From Pedobacter sp. (lineage in GTDB: Bacteria > Bacteroidota > Bacteroidia > Sphingobacteriales > Sphingobacteriaceae): a DNA stretch of 64,000 nucleotides. This document shows positions 26,016 through 34,119 of this stretch, piece after piece. Made by a program: the position numbers and the translations under genes. The notes beneath the pieces were generated by a model, which was given only the letters and a program-made list of their open reading frames with translations, searched no databases and was not told where the DNA came from. The stretch lies in contig JAVHXV010000006.1 in NCBI GenBank assembly GCA_031119475.1, positions 124,001 through 188,000 on the forward strand, in the 5' to 3' direction. Every line of letters starts with the position of its first letter. Within the stretch, counting starts at the first letter, position 1.

Positions 26016-26321
26016 ATGCACAAAGACAGAGAAAACAGAAGCCCACATATTTTAAATACATCTGCCAACTTACTGGGCTTCTGCTTTATTGTATTAACTT
26101 CAGTAAAGATATCAAAGCTGGAGGAATCGTCTTTCATTGATGAAGGCGCGGCGCTGGCCATCATTATTTTCATGAGCAGTTGCCTCCTCTCTTTTCTTGC
26201 TATGCGAAGCCAGGCTAAAAATGCGCTTAAAATGGAACGAAGTGCAGATATTTTGTTTCTTTGTGGGCTGATTATCCTATTTATTACCACGGTACTGATC
26301 GGCTTCAACCTAATTCATTAA
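26016..26321 (+). CDS. Small integral membrane protein, unknown function
   Basis: A 101-residue protein with about three hydrophobic segments (LLGFCFIVLTSV, ALAIIIFMSSCLLSFLAM and ILFLCGLIILFITTVLIGF) and short charged loops. The family is not known to me. It is chosen over the antisense ORF 25994-26308 because TACCTTTA (7/8 of the -7 box) lies 6 nt before its ATG and the mazG ATG follows its stop by 5 nt, making an operon. Confidence 0.65.
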   Translation: MHKDRENRSPHILNTSANLLGFCFIVLTSVKISKLEESSFIDEGAALAIIIFMSSCLLSFLAMRSQAKNALKMERSADILFLCGLIILFITTVLIGFNLIH

Positions 26322-26326
26322 TTCAT

Positions 26327-27133
26327 ATGCCCGCCAATATTCCACCAGCAGTTGCACAAACGCCAGATAAAGCCTTTCTACGTCTATTAACAGTGCTAGA
26401 CACCTTGCGCACCCAATGCCCTTGGGATAAGAAACAGACCATGGAGACCTTGCGCCACCTGACGATTGAGGAGACCTATGAACTTTCTGATGCCATTTTG
26501 GATGGCGATATGGCCGAAATCAGGAAAGAACTGGGCGATCTGATGATGCACCTGGTATTTTATGCCCGCATCGGATCGGAAACGAAAGATTTTACGGTTA
26601 CCGATGTCCTGAACGGCGTGTGCGATAAGCTGATCAACCGCCACCCCCATATCTATGGCGATGTAGAAGTGAACAATGATGAAGACGTGAAACGGAATTG
26701 GGAACAGCTCAAACTGAAAGAAGGCAACAAGTCTGTGCTTGGTGGCGTTCCAGCTTCTCTGCCCGCATTGGTCAAGGCCGGAAGAATCCAGGAAAAAGCA
26801 AGGGGCGTAGGTTTCGACTGGGAAGAAAAAGCACAGGTTTGGGCCAAGGTCGAAGAGGAATTGCAGGAATTTAAGGCGGAGTTTAACGTAGCCGAAAACG
26901 AAAACATCGACCGGGAGAAAGCCGAAGGGGAATTTGGCGACCTACTTTTTTCTTTGGTCAATTATGCCAGGTTTATTGACATCAATCCGGAAAACGCGCT
27001 GGAAAAAACAAATAGAAAATTTATCAAGCGTTTCCAATACCTTGAGCAGAAGGCAGCGGAAAACGGAAAGGCGCTTCGCGATATGACATTGGCCGAAATG
27101 GACGTTTATTGGAATGAAGCTAAAAAACATTGA
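26327..27133 (+). CDS. mazG: Nucleoside triphosphate pyrophosphohydrolase MazG
   Basis: A 268-residue two-domain MazG. It starts at the ATG at 26327 (MPANIPPAV); the ORF-track start runs into the preceding gene. LRTQCPWDKKQTMETLRHLTIEETYEL is the hallmark of domain 1, with the metal-binding EExxE and ELGDLMMHLVF. The second domain has EELQEFKAE and GEFGDLLFSLVNYARF. It hydrolyses (d)NTPs to monophosphates for nucleotide-pool cleaning and can affect ppGpp levels in some bacteria. It overlaps or abuts the next gene. Confidence 0.95.
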   Translation: MPANIPPAVAQTPDKAFLRLLTVLDTLRTQCPWDKKQTMETLRHLTIEETYELSDAILDGDMAEIRKELGDLMMHLVFYARIGSETKDFTVTDVLNGVCDKLINRHPHIYGDVEVNNDEDVKRNWEQLKLKEGNKSVLGGVPASLPALVKAGRIQEKARGVGFDWEEKAQVWAKVEEELQEFKAEFNVAENENIDREKAEGEFGDLLFSLVNYARFIDINPENALEKTNRKFIKRFQYLEQKAAENGKALRDMTLAEMDVYWNEAKKH

Positions 27134-27767
27134 TCAGCCGATGTTGAGTTCAGTGGATTTTGACAAGCCTGTAAAAGTAATCCAGATTTTCAGGAACATC
27201 TATACCTACGGCAAGGATGAAAGATCTTTCTCGTCAAGAAAGGATAAGCTGGCGTGGAAGCCCATCCCATCTACGTCTGGGCATGTGGCCGATCAAGTCC
27301 TCTACCTACCCCCATCGCTCAAAAATATGCCTGCAATCGGTAAATCTGTGCTCATCTTCCTATTGGATGATCAATTTCCTATACCAGAACACAGTGTATT
27401 CGAGCAGGAAAAAGTACAATTTGCCAGTACCAACCAACATTTTAAATTAAACAGCTTCAGGATATGGGTACAAGATGTACCAGAACTCCATTTTAAATAT
27501 GAGGCCTCCGAAGTCGGGATGCCGGCCAGGGCCGATTTCAAGATCGCAGAGCTTAAGCCATCCCATCCAATTTGCGTAAAGGTTAACGGAAAATTCGATT
27601 TCTCACTGACCGGTAGAAGGGCGCGGACCTATATAGACCAAACTTATATTTTTGAGCACTTGGGTGAGGTCAGCTCGTATGCTTTTTTGAAAGAACCCCT
27701 TATCCCCTTACTCAAAACCGTTCCTACAGCCTACAAGCTGATCGACCTTAACAAAACGCTTTTTTAA
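27114..27767 (+). CDS. Hypothetical protein downstream of mazG
   Basis: A 217-residue soluble protein with no signal peptide, membrane helix or motif that I recognise. The ATG at 27114 overlaps mazG by 20 nt; the ATG at 27141 (MLSSVDFDKPVKVIQ) avoids overlap and may be the true start. Beta-rich patterns such as GKSVLIFLLDD and FRIWVQDVPELHFKYEAS suggest a compact alpha/beta fold. It is probably co-transcribed with mazG. Confidence 0.7.
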   Translation: MKLKNIDQPMLSSVDFDKPVKVIQIFRNIYTYGKDERSFSSRKDKLAWKPIPSTSGHVADQVLYLPPSLKNMPAIGKSVLIFLLDDQFPIPEHSVFEQEKVQFASTNQHFKLNSFRIWVQDVPELHFKYEASEVGMPARADFKIAELKPSHPICVKVNGKFDFSLTGRRARTYIDQTYIFEHLGEVSSYAFLKEPLIPLLKTVPTAYKLIDLNKTLF

Positions 27768-27845
27768 AATTTCGGTTAACCTGATCAATTATTATCTTTA
27801 GTAGCGAAGGATTTTTATACATCCATCGTCTAAACCATATAGCTA

Positions 27846-28409
27846 TTGGAAGAAGAAGGTTTAATTGAACAATTAAGGGAAAGAAACGAATCGGCCTATC
27901 GTTACCTGGTCGATACGTATCGGAGTGGCGTGTTCAATACTATCCTCAACATGTTACAGGACGAAGATGAAGCCGATGACTGTGCGCAGGAAGTGTTTAT
28001 CCAGGTATATCATTCGATAGCCAAGTTTAGGCAGGACAGTTCACTGCCTACCTGGCTCTATCGCATCGCGGTACGCAAAGCCCTAGACAAATTGCGGCAG
28101 CGAAAGAATAGGGCAAGGCTACAAAGCCTGATTCCTTGGTGGATGCCAAATGAGGAGCGGCCGCAGCAGGCAGATTTTAATCATCCAGGGGTTGCGCTCG
28201 AACATAAGGAAAAGGCGGCGGCATTGTTTAAGGCCATCGATCAGTTGCCGACCAACCAAAAAATTGCCTTTAACCTGATCAAGGTCCAGGGCATGAAATA
28301 TGAGGAAGTCTGTGAAATTATGCAGCAAAGTACAAAAGCCATCGAATCTTTAGTGATGAGGGCAAAGAAAAACCTACAGCAAAAACTGGTTCAACATCAA
28401 GATTTTTAA
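27846..28409 (+). CDS. ECF sigma factor, CnrH-like position
   Basis: A 187-residue RNA polymerase sigma factor of the ECF class. Region 2 is ADDCAQEVFIQVYHSIAKF and region 4 is LPTNQKIAFNLIKVQGMKYEEVCEIMQQS, with its helix-turn-helix. The start codon is TTG (TTG-GAA-GAA-GAA); the codon before it is TAG and no earlier ATG is in frame. TATCTTTA (27793-27800) could be its promoter. It is followed at once by a 99-residue single-pass protein and a Spy-like protein, the order sigma / anti-sigma / periplasmic metal sensor. Confidence 0.9.
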   Translation: MEEEGLIEQLRERNESAYRYLVDTYRSGVFNTILNMLQDEDEADDCAQEVFIQVYHSIAKFRQDSSLPTWLYRIAVRKALDKLRQRKNRARLQSLIPWWMPNEERPQQADFNHPGVALEHKEKAAALFKAIDQLPTNQKIAFNLIKVQGMKYEEVCEIMQQSTKAIESLVMRAKKNLQQKLVQHQDF

Positions 28410-28411
28410 CC

Positions 28412-28711
28412 ATGAAGAAAATTGCAAATTCCCAAATTACCGATCAATACCTGGAAAGCCTGGATGGCATCAGGCCAGCAGAGCCAAAAGCCTTTTTTTA
28501 TGATCGGCTGATCGACCGTTTGGCAAATGAACAGCAAGAGGATCAATGGTCTTTCCCGCTCAGGCCAACCTGGATGATTGCTTCCCTCACCATTCTGCTG
28601 ATTGTAAATACGTTGATCCTGCTCAGGAAAGACCACCGCACGACCGATCGTAGCCAGGCAACCATCGAGAGTTTTGCCAATGCCTACGACCTTCAAATCT
28701 CAACCTATTAA
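28412..28711 (+). CDS. Small single-pass membrane protein, probable anti-sigma factor
   Basis: 99 residues: a cytoplasmic N-terminal part of about 50 residues (EPKAFFYDRLIDRLAN), one transmembrane segment (MIASLTILLIVNTLILL, about 55-71) and a short periplasmic tail. It starts 2 nt after the ECF sigma stop. Size, topology and place match CnrY-type anti-sigma factors, though I see no sequence identity by eye. A zinc-binding ASD motif is absent. Confidence 0.7.
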   Translation: MKKIANSQITDQYLESLDGIRPAEPKAFFYDRLIDRLANEQQEDQWSFPLRPTWMIASLTILLIVNTLILLRKDHRTTDRSQATIESFANAYDLQISTY

Positions 28712-28715
28712 AGAC

Positions 28716-29222
28716 ATGGCACCAAACTCTTCACCAAAATTACTGACCATATTGGTGGTATTTTTATTTGTCGCAAATGCAGTGACCATTGCATCATTTT
28801 GGCTAACAAAAAAAGACCATCAGCCGATAGATGGCGGCGGTCCGGCCAGGTTTGTAATTGCCACGCTGGGTTTTGATCAAAATCAGCAGGACGAATATCT
28901 GGCGCTGGCCCACGAACATCAAAGCCAGATTAGGCCAATCAGGGATGACATTAAACAGGCAAAAGACGATTTGTATACCCTATTGTCACAGCCAAATGTA
29001 AGCGACAGCACAAAAGCCGCAGCCATTCGCGCCATTAGCGTGCAGACCGAAAAAATAGATCTTATTACATTTGATCATTTTGCAAAGGTCCGTCAGCTCT
29101 GTACGGAGCAGCAGCGTAAAAAATTCGACGAGATCATTAAAAAAGTGATCCAAATGATGGGCATGCCCCACCAGGGTGGACCACCTCCTGAACCGCCGCC
29201 ACATCATGGACCACCATTATAG
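28716..29222 (+). CDS. Spy/CnrX-like periplasmic heavy-metal sensor
   Basis: A 168-residue protein with an N-terminal membrane anchor (LLTILVVFLFVANAVTIASFWL) and a helical periplasmic domain of the metal-resistance (Spy, ZraP, CnrX) type: LGFDQNQQDEYLALAHEHQSQIRPIRDDI, then AAIRAISVQTEKIDLITFDHFAKVRQLCTEQQRKKFDEII. The C-terminus is Pro/His-rich (HQGGPPPEPPPHHGPP), a probable metal-binding tail. The start at 28716 is preferred because 28674 lies within the previous gene. As third gene after sigma and a single-pass protein, it is the likely sensor. Confidence 0.82.
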   Translation: MAPNSSPKLLTILVVFLFVANAVTIASFWLTKKDHQPIDGGGPARFVIATLGFDQNQQDEYLALAHEHQSQIRPIRDDIKQAKDDLYTLLSQPNVSDSTKAAAIRAISVQTEKIDLITFDHFAKVRQLCTEQQRKKFDEIIKKVIQMMGMPHQGGPPPEPPPHHGPPL

Positions 29223-29383
29223 AAACGCATAGGGCATGGCGCATAGGGCAAAGCGTATATCTATGTCCGCTAAGCGCCTTTCGCTGCACCCACTGCGAAG
29301 CTCATAAAAAAATAATCGCTTTGCGAAGGATTAATGTGGATGGTACGTCTAACCATTAAATCAACGTTAAAAACATTTAATTT
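29223..29383. other. Spacer before YHYH gene with CGCATAGGGC repeats
   Basis: A few CGCATAGGGCA units (29225-29255) lie first, then AT-rich sequence. No TAnnTTTG box is present before the YHYH gene, so a different sigma, perhaps the ECF factor upstream, may drive it; this is inference. Confidence 0.4.
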
Positions 29384-30169
29384 ATGAGAAACGCTCAATT
29401 CCGTCCGATCCTTGTCCTTATGATGATTGCGGTCATCGCGGCATGCAAAAAATCATCAAAAGATAGTACAGAAGCTACTGTAACCAATCCTGTGATTGTA
29501 ACCACCGTTGGCGCTGGTGTGCCCGATGTCTATAAAAAAATATATGGCGCATCGAGCATTACTTCAGACGGTACTTACCTCACCATTAAGACCAATGGTT
29601 TGCCAGACCACAAAAGCGCTTATTATGCAACAAATAATACTTTATACGAAAATTTTGTAGGTGTAACATTTGGCGGCTATACGTTCAACAAAAATCCGAA
29701 TAGCATGGCGAGCCAAAATTACACGTTTAAAATCCCATTGAACCCAACGGTAGCGGCTACCCATGCCAGCACGCCAATGGGGCCAATTGGTGTGGCCATT
29801 AATGGGGTACCACTCTATAATCAGTATGCTGGAGGCGGAGCTGCACTGAGCGGCGAAATCGTGAGTTTTGATCAAGGCTATGGCCATCCCGACCCTGGAT
29901 CCCACTATCATTATCATGTTGAACCGATTAAATTGACCGCCACAAAAGGTAGTGAAGCCTTAATGGGCTTTTTATTGGATGGTTTTCCGGTATATGGGCC
30001 TAAAGAAAATGGTGCAACTGTGCCCACAGCAAGCCTAGATGCCTACCATGGCCATACCAGCGCAACAGCAGATTTCCCGGGTGGCATTTACCATTACCAT
30101 TTTTCTACCGATGCTCCATATTTAAATGGAAGTGGATTTTATGGGACTTCTGGAACAGTGAGTTATTAA
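29384..30169 (+). CDS. YHYH domain lipoprotein
   Basis: A 261-residue lipoprotein (lipobox AVIAAC, cysteine at about 22). The mature part is a YHYH domain: GPIGVAINGVPLYN, PGSHYHYHVEP, GFLLDGFPVYGP and the closing FPGGIYHYHFSTDAPYLNG. The clustered Tyr-His pairs suggest copper or other metal binding, but the biochemical role is not settled. Its stop overlaps the next ATG (TAATG), so it is coupled to the YwqK-like gene and then to the SCO gene. Confidence 0.9.
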   Translation: MRNAQFRPILVLMMIAVIAACKKSSKDSTEATVTNPVIVTTVGAGVPDVYKKIYGASSITSDGTYLTIKTNGLPDHKSAYYATNNTLYENFVGVTFGGYTFNKNPNSMASQNYTFKIPLNPTVAATHASTPMGPIGVAINGVPLYNQYAGGGAALSGEIVSFDQGYGHPDPGSHYHYHVEPIKLTATKGSEALMGFLLDGFPVYGPKENGATVPTASLDAYHGHTSATADFPGGIYHYHFSTDAPYLNGSGFYGTSGTVSY

Positions 30170-30771
30170 TGCAGAACAGGTTTTCCATTATTTTTCTGCT
30201 GGCAGCCGCCACCATGTTGTTTTCCTGCCGACCAGAAAAAACGGGTCAAAGAAAGATGGCTAAGCATTTTGCCCGAAATGCCAAAAATGAACTTGACCCT
30301 GGTTTCTCTGTTCGTGTAGATACGGTTTACTATGGCAAGCACCCCTTTACCGGAGTTAAATTCTCCTTATATGCCAATGGCGATACAGCGGCCATTAGCC
30401 CTTATTACGAAGGCTTGGCAGAAGGATGGACAAGGCAATGGCATCCGAACAGGAAATTGGCACTTGAACGTTTTTATATTGGGGGGAGAAAAGAGGGCAT
30501 CCATAGGGCATGGTGGCCAAACGGAAAACCCAAATTCCGATACACCTTTGACAATGATGAGTTCAATGGAGAAAATCGGGAATGGTATGAAAATGGGGCA
30601 CCTTTCAAAGTTTTCCACTATGCCCAGGGGCATGAAGAAGGTAGCCAAAAAATGTACTGGATAAATGGTAAGGTCAGGGCAAATTACATCATCAAAAACA
30701 AAAGAAGATATGGTCTCTTGGGAACCAAAAACTGTGTTAACGTGGCAGATAGCGTTTTTATTGAGCGCTAG
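30169..30771 (+). CDS. YwqK/MORN-like repeat lipoprotein
   Basis: A 200-residue lipoprotein (lipobox MLFSC). The body consists of MORN-type repeats: FTGVKFSLYANGD, LAEGWTRQWHPNRKLALERFYIGGRKEGIHRAWWPNGKPKF, FNGENREWYENGAPFK and HEEGSQKMYWINGKV. Databases often call these YwqK antitoxins; the lipid anchor and context argue against a toxin-antitoxin role. It overlaps both neighbours, by 1 nt with YHYH and by about 62 nt with SCO, so the three form one transcription unit. Confidence 0.85.
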   Translation: MQNRFSIIFLLAAATMLFSCRPEKTGQRKMAKHFARNAKNELDPGFSVRVDTVYYGKHPFTGVKFSLYANGDTAAISPYYEGLAEGWTRQWHPNRKLALERFYIGGRKEGIHRAWWPNGKPKFRYTFDNDEFNGENREWYENGAPFKVFHYAQGHEEGSQKMYWINGKVRANYIIKNKRRYGLLGTKNCVNVADSVFIER

Positions 30772-31378
30772 CCTGCTTTTTTCTTGTCGCGAGGCTACAA
30801 AAGAGCGCCTGCCCTATTACAACACACCAGATTTCAATCCGCTGTTTATTTCCAATGCAAACGAATTGAACACAAAAGTAAGGCATCATATCGCCGATTT
30901 TTCGTTCACCGACCAGCACAACCAAACCATTACCCAAGCAGATGTTGAGGGCAAGATCCATGTGGCCGATTTCTTTTTTACCAGTTGTGGCAGCATCTGT
31001 CCGGTAATGACCGATCACATGAAGATCATCGACTCTGCCTATAGGGATGACCCGGATGTGGCCCTACTTTCGTACAGTGTAACGCCCTGGATAGATCGCG
31101 TGGCTGTTTTGGATAGCTATGCCAAACGCAATCAGATTACGAACAAAAATTGGCATCTACTTACTGGCAGCAAAGCTGAAATCTACCAACTGGCCCGCCA
31201 ATCTTATTTCGCTGAAGAAGACCTTGGCTTTACCAAAGACAGCACCAATTTTTTACATACCGAACATTTTATCCTGATCGACCGGAACAAACGGATCCGT
31301 GGGATATACAATGGCACTTTAGAATTGGAAATCAGGCAATTGGTAAAAGATATCGCAACGCTGAAGGATGAGGAATGA
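30710..31378 (+). CDS. SCO1/SenC family copper chaperone lipoprotein
   Basis: A 222-residue lipoprotein that starts at 30710 (MVSWEPKTVLTW), inside the end of the previous gene; lipobox LLFSC. The thioredoxin-fold domain has the copper site CxxxC in TSCGSICPVM and the conserved His in NFLHTEHFILID. SCO proteins deliver copper to the CuA centre of cytochrome oxidase or nitrous-oxide reductase. The context with YHYH and the sigma/sensor trio suggests a copper-responsive module. Confidence 0.92.
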   Translation: MVSWEPKTVLTWQIAFLLSASLLFSCREATKERLPYYNTPDFNPLFISNANELNTKVRHHIADFSFTDQHNQTITQADVEGKIHVADFFFTSCGSICPVMTDHMKIIDSAYRDDPDVALLSYSVTPWIDRVAVLDSYAKRNQITNKNWHLLTGSKAEIYQLARQSYFAEEDLGFTKDSTNFLHTEHFILIDRNKRIRGIYNGTLELEIRQLVKDIATLKDEE

Positions 31379-31380
31379 CA

Positions 31381-31425
31381 AGTAAGAAGTAAGAGGGAAA
31401 AAGGTAAGATGGAAGATGGAATGGG
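31381..31425 (+). repeat. Micro-repeat AAGTAAGAAG / GGTAAGATGGAAGATGG
   Basis: 3' outward tract after the SCO gene, same family as 2326-2420. Confidence 0.7.
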
Positions 31426-31438
31426 ATACTTGAAGGAT

Positions 31439-31468
31439 TGTCATATCGAGCACAGCGAGATATCTTTG
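31439..31468 (+). repeat. Dispersed TGTCAT...CGAGCACAGCGAGATATC element
   Basis: Resembles the TGTCATTCC...GCTACGCTCGG palindrome family in layout (TGTCAT, CGAG, GCGAG) but with only weak arms. A further relative starts at 40373 (TGTCATCCTAAACGAAGCGA). Confidence 0.45.
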
Positions 31469-31494
31469 TTTAAGCTTAGGGCTTTAGTCTCCCG

Positions 31495-31596
31495 TCTTCC
31501 GGACTTCCCGACTTCTGATAAATTCCCTCTAGCAAGAAGTCTTGGACTCTTCGACTTTGGACTCTTCGACTCTAATCCCCCAGACTTCCAGACTTT
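31495..31596 (+). repeat. Tandem micro-repeat, unit GACTTCCGGACTTCC
   Basis: 5' tract of the next gene in the orientation seen at 3706-3795, ending just before its -7 box. Confidence 0.8.
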
Positions 31597-31600
31597 CTAC

Positions 31601-31608
31601 TATCTTTG
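31601..31608 (+). promoter_or_regulatory. Promoter -7 box TATCTTTG
   Basis: Exact TAnnTTTG only 3 nt (GGC) before the ATG at 31612. It overlaps the ORF-track start at 31606, which rules that start out if the promoter is real. Confidence 0.6.
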
Positions 31609-31611
31609 GGC

Positions 31612-32313
31612 ATGAAAAGATTCATTGTGCTCATCGCCTGTTGTTTTTTGATTGGAAAGGCAAATGCCCAAAAAGACTCGACGGGCTTCCATATTATCAG
31701 CAAAGCCGAAACTGACGCATTTTTCTCTGCCAGCTTCAAAAAGAAAAACCTGATCAATTATCCCATATTTAGGGCCTATACTTATACCGATAAAAGCGGC
31801 AACTACTATGTTGCGCTTACCGAAAGTGCCGATACTACCAATACAGAGAAAGATACTGTAAACTTCACGATCAAAGCCTTCAATTTTAAGGCTGATCAAA
31901 GTCCTATTGTCAAGAAATGGGAGATCAATGATTTTAGGCTACCCAATGTGAAGAACGAAGTAAAGGAAACTTCTATCTGGTTCTGGACCAAATACTGCTC
32001 TTTTACTGACCTTGATGGCGATGGACTGGCAGATCCGGTTATTGTTTATGGAACTTTCGGGCACGATGGTTATTCTGATGGCAGGGTAAAGATCCTAACC
32101 TTTTACAAAGGCCAGAAAGTGGCCATCAGGCACCAGAACAGCACACTGGACCCCATGCGTAAAATGCAGGTCGATGCCACATTTTATGCCCTGCCGAAAA
32201 AAATACAAGATCATACCAAACAGCTGATGGCGACCATGATGGAAAAGAAACATGCGCTGTTCCCTTCCTCCTATCTCGAAAAAATGGAAAAAAAGATAGC
32301 TTTGATCAATTAG
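31612..32313 (+). CDS. Secreted protein of unknown function with Ca-binding-like loop
   Basis: A 233-residue exported protein (signal peptide ending ANA-Q, about residue 20). It has one DLDGDGLADPV segment, an Asp-rich loop like those of FG-GAP or EF-hand type calcium sites, at about residue 140. The rest is beta-rich with SIWFWTKYCSF and a charged C-terminal helix. Similar proteins in Bacteroidota may be annotated as surface-polysaccharide related, which I cannot confirm. The start is the ATG at 31612. The last 4 nt overlap the convergent helicase-like gene. Confidence 0.75.
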   Translation: MKRFIVLIACCFLIGKANAQKDSTGFHIISKAETDAFFSASFKKKNLINYPIFRAYTYTDKSGNYYVALTESADTTNTEKDTVNFTIKAFNFKADQSPIVKKWEINDFRLPNVKNEVKETSIWFWTKYCSFTDLDGDGLADPVIVYGTFGHDGYSDGRVKILTFYKGQKVAIRHQNSTLDPMRKMQVDATFYALPKKIQDHTKQLMATMMEKKHALFPSSYLEKMEKKIALIN

Positions 32314-33587
32314 TGCTTTCTTTTCTTGTTCATCACCGCTTTCTTACCGATCCCATAATTTGTAGTCTTGGCATTGCTGGCCTTTTTTTGATGGAAAGCA
32401 GCGCCATAAGGTGATTCCTCTTCTGCCTGCCTACCCTTTGTTTTGGTGGTTTTTTGCTCGACCAATAGTTCTTCAGGGAGCGCTGCGAGCTCAATCTTGC
32501 CGCCCATGGCCTGTTCAATTTTTCGCAGTTCCGGAAGTTCGAGATCAGTTACAAAAGTTAATGCAACCACTTCATCACCTTCTTTTTTGATTACCCTGTT
32601 CAAATAGATCTCTTTATGCGGAGGCAGTTCAAAATGGAAGATAAATGGAATATTGCCCAAATCTGCGGTATCACCAATTTCGTTGGCGATGATCAGCACT
32701 CGTGCCTCCACGTCTGCCACAAAATCTTCAAGGTTATCAAAACCAGCTTCATCAAAAAAAAGCGGCTTGTACACAAATATGTCTTTCGCCTTCCCATCAA
32801 AGAGATCTTTAGATAGCGTTTGTGCAGTAAGCCGTGTATTGACAAAAACAATCACCTTATCAAATACCTCCGAATCTTTCAATAGGATATTCAGCAGGTT
32901 TAACTTGGTACGGAAATTTGGGACATGATACAGGAGTTGGGTATGGGTTTCTACCATTGCTTCACCCATTTCCTCGACCTCAATTGTGGCCGGCATTTTC
33001 ATGAAAGGCTCGATCATCTGCTCCAAACGATCGTGCATCACGTCGGTAAAAATTAGGTGCTGGCTTTTCTGCACGCTATTGGCCAATTCATTGATCGGCA
33101 ATTGCATGCCCAAACGCACCATCTCTGCGGCGTCATCCACCACAAAAAGCTGGATCTTATTTGTATTTAGGCCCAACTTAAGGTAAACTGCCCTAGCTCT
33201 AGCCGGCACGGCCACCACAATATCTACGCCGTCTGTCAGTTCGTTTACCTGTGCTTCCATACTCCCATCAGCATGTATGCCAACGATGCGAAAAGTCGAA
33301 TTCCGATTGAGCAGTTCGAACCTTTCGATCACTTCTAGCACCTTTTCTTTGGTCGGAACCAAGATCAATGCACGCGGTGCTTCTTCAAACCCATATTTTA
33401 AGCGCATCAAACTGGCCAGTACGTAGGTGGTCGTTTTGCCACATCCCTCTGGGCCAACAGCGATGAGATCTTGTCCGCCTAAAATACGCGACATCGATCT
33501 AGACTGAATTTCTTTTGGTGCAAGATACCCAGCGGCAGTCATGGCCGATACCAAAGGCTTACTTAGTTTTAATTTTTCTAAAGACAC
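32310..33587 (-). CDS. Degenerate DEAD-box helicase-like protein
   Basis: A 425-residue protein with the two-RecA layout of DEAD-box helicases. Q motif (APKEIQ) and Walker A (GPEGCGKTT, Lys about 51) are present. Motif II is DDAA instead of DEAD (about 151-154), motif III reads FTD instead of SAT, and the arginine-finger motif VI HRxGRxGR is missing (YLNRVIKKEG). It is therefore probably unable to hydrolyse ATP in the usual way. The C-terminus is a basic tail. I choose the GTG at 33587 (VSLEKLKLSKPLV): a perfect TAAATTTG box lies 24 nt upstream, inside the longer ORF. Confidence 0.8.
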   Translation of the reverse strand: MSLEKLKLSKPLVSAMTAAGYLAPKEIQSRSMSRILGGQDLIAVGPEGCGKTTTYVLASLMRLKYGFEEAPRALILVPTKEKVLEVIERFELLNRNSTFRIVGIHADGSMEAQVNELTDGVDIVVAVPARARAVYLKLGLNTNKIQLFVVDDAAEMVRLGMQLPINELANSVQKSQHLIFTDVMHDRLEQMIEPFMKMPATIEVEEMGEAMVETHTQLLYHVPNFRTKLNLLNILLKDSEVFDKVIVFVNTRLTAQTLSKDLFDGKAKDIFVYKPLFFDEAGFDNLEDFVADVEARVLIIANEIGDTADLGNIPFIFHFELPPHKEIYLNRVIKKEGDEVVALTFVTDLELPELRKIEQAMGGKIELAALPEELLVEQKTTKTKGRQAEEESPYGAAFHQKKASNAKTTNYGIGKKAVMNKKRKH

Positions 33588-33611
33588 TTTTCTAGGATAA
33601 ATGATGATCGG

Positions 33612-33619
33612 CAAATTTA
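33612..33619 (-). promoter_or_regulatory. Promoter -7 box TAAATTTG
   Basis: Exact TAnnTTTG on the minus strand 24 nt before the GTG start of the helicase-like gene. Confidence 0.5.
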
Positions 33620-33723
33620 CGCAAAATAAAGGAGCTTGATGAGGCCAAACAACAATCCTCATATTTTTATAATCTGGACTGTAGCGTTTGGACATGGGCA
33701 TGCGTATGAGCGTAAAACTGACA

Positions 33724-34119
33724 ATGAAAAAGCTACCCTATATTTTGGCCTTGCTGCTGTTCATCACAGCGTGTAAAAAAGAAAACAATGCGATTACTTT
33801 TAGTGGAAATTACCAAGGGCAACAGATTATCTATAGTAATCACTCCTTAGAGACACATGAATCTGAGATCAACCTTTCCAGTCCGAATTTCAGTGTACTA
33901 AAGGGCATCAAGAAAGGAAGCGGTACTTTTGCAGTAACCAATAAAATGGAGGTTGTTTTCACGGATACCAATGTATGGACTGCAGATTTTAATTGGCACA
34001 TTTTGTTGAACGGCAGCTATAAATATGAAGCTTTAGGCGATAGTTTGATTTTAACTAAATATATTGGCGAAAACAAAGAGAACTATTACCAATATCGACT
34101 AAAGCGCGTAGACGAATAG
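33724..34119 (+). CDS. Putative lipoprotein before ECF sigma gene
   Basis: A 131-residue lipoprotein (MKKLPYILALLLFITAC). The mature part is a lipocalin-like set of strands (ITFSGNYQGQQIIY, GSGTFAVTNKMEVVFTD, GDSLILTKYIGEN). The family is not recognised. The start at 33724 is preferred over 33688 because the signal peptide begins there. Its TAG directly abuts the sigma factor ATG, so the two are co-transcribed. Confidence 0.75.
   Translation: MKKLPYILALLLFITACKKENNAITFSGNYQGQQIIYSNHSLETHESEINLSSPNFSVLKGIKKGSGTFAVTNKMEVVFTDTNVWTADFNWHILLNGSYKYEALGDSLILTKYIGENKENYYQYRLKRVDE

Noticed and set aside
25994-26308. 104-codon minus-strand ORF
   Set aside because: The plus-strand ORF over the same bases has a -7-like box 6 nt upstream, membrane segments and tight spacing to mazG.
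30169-30771. Toxin-antitoxin antitoxin YwqK
   Set aside because: The protein is a lipoprotein with MORN-type repeats in a metal/SCO operon; no toxin gene is adjacent.
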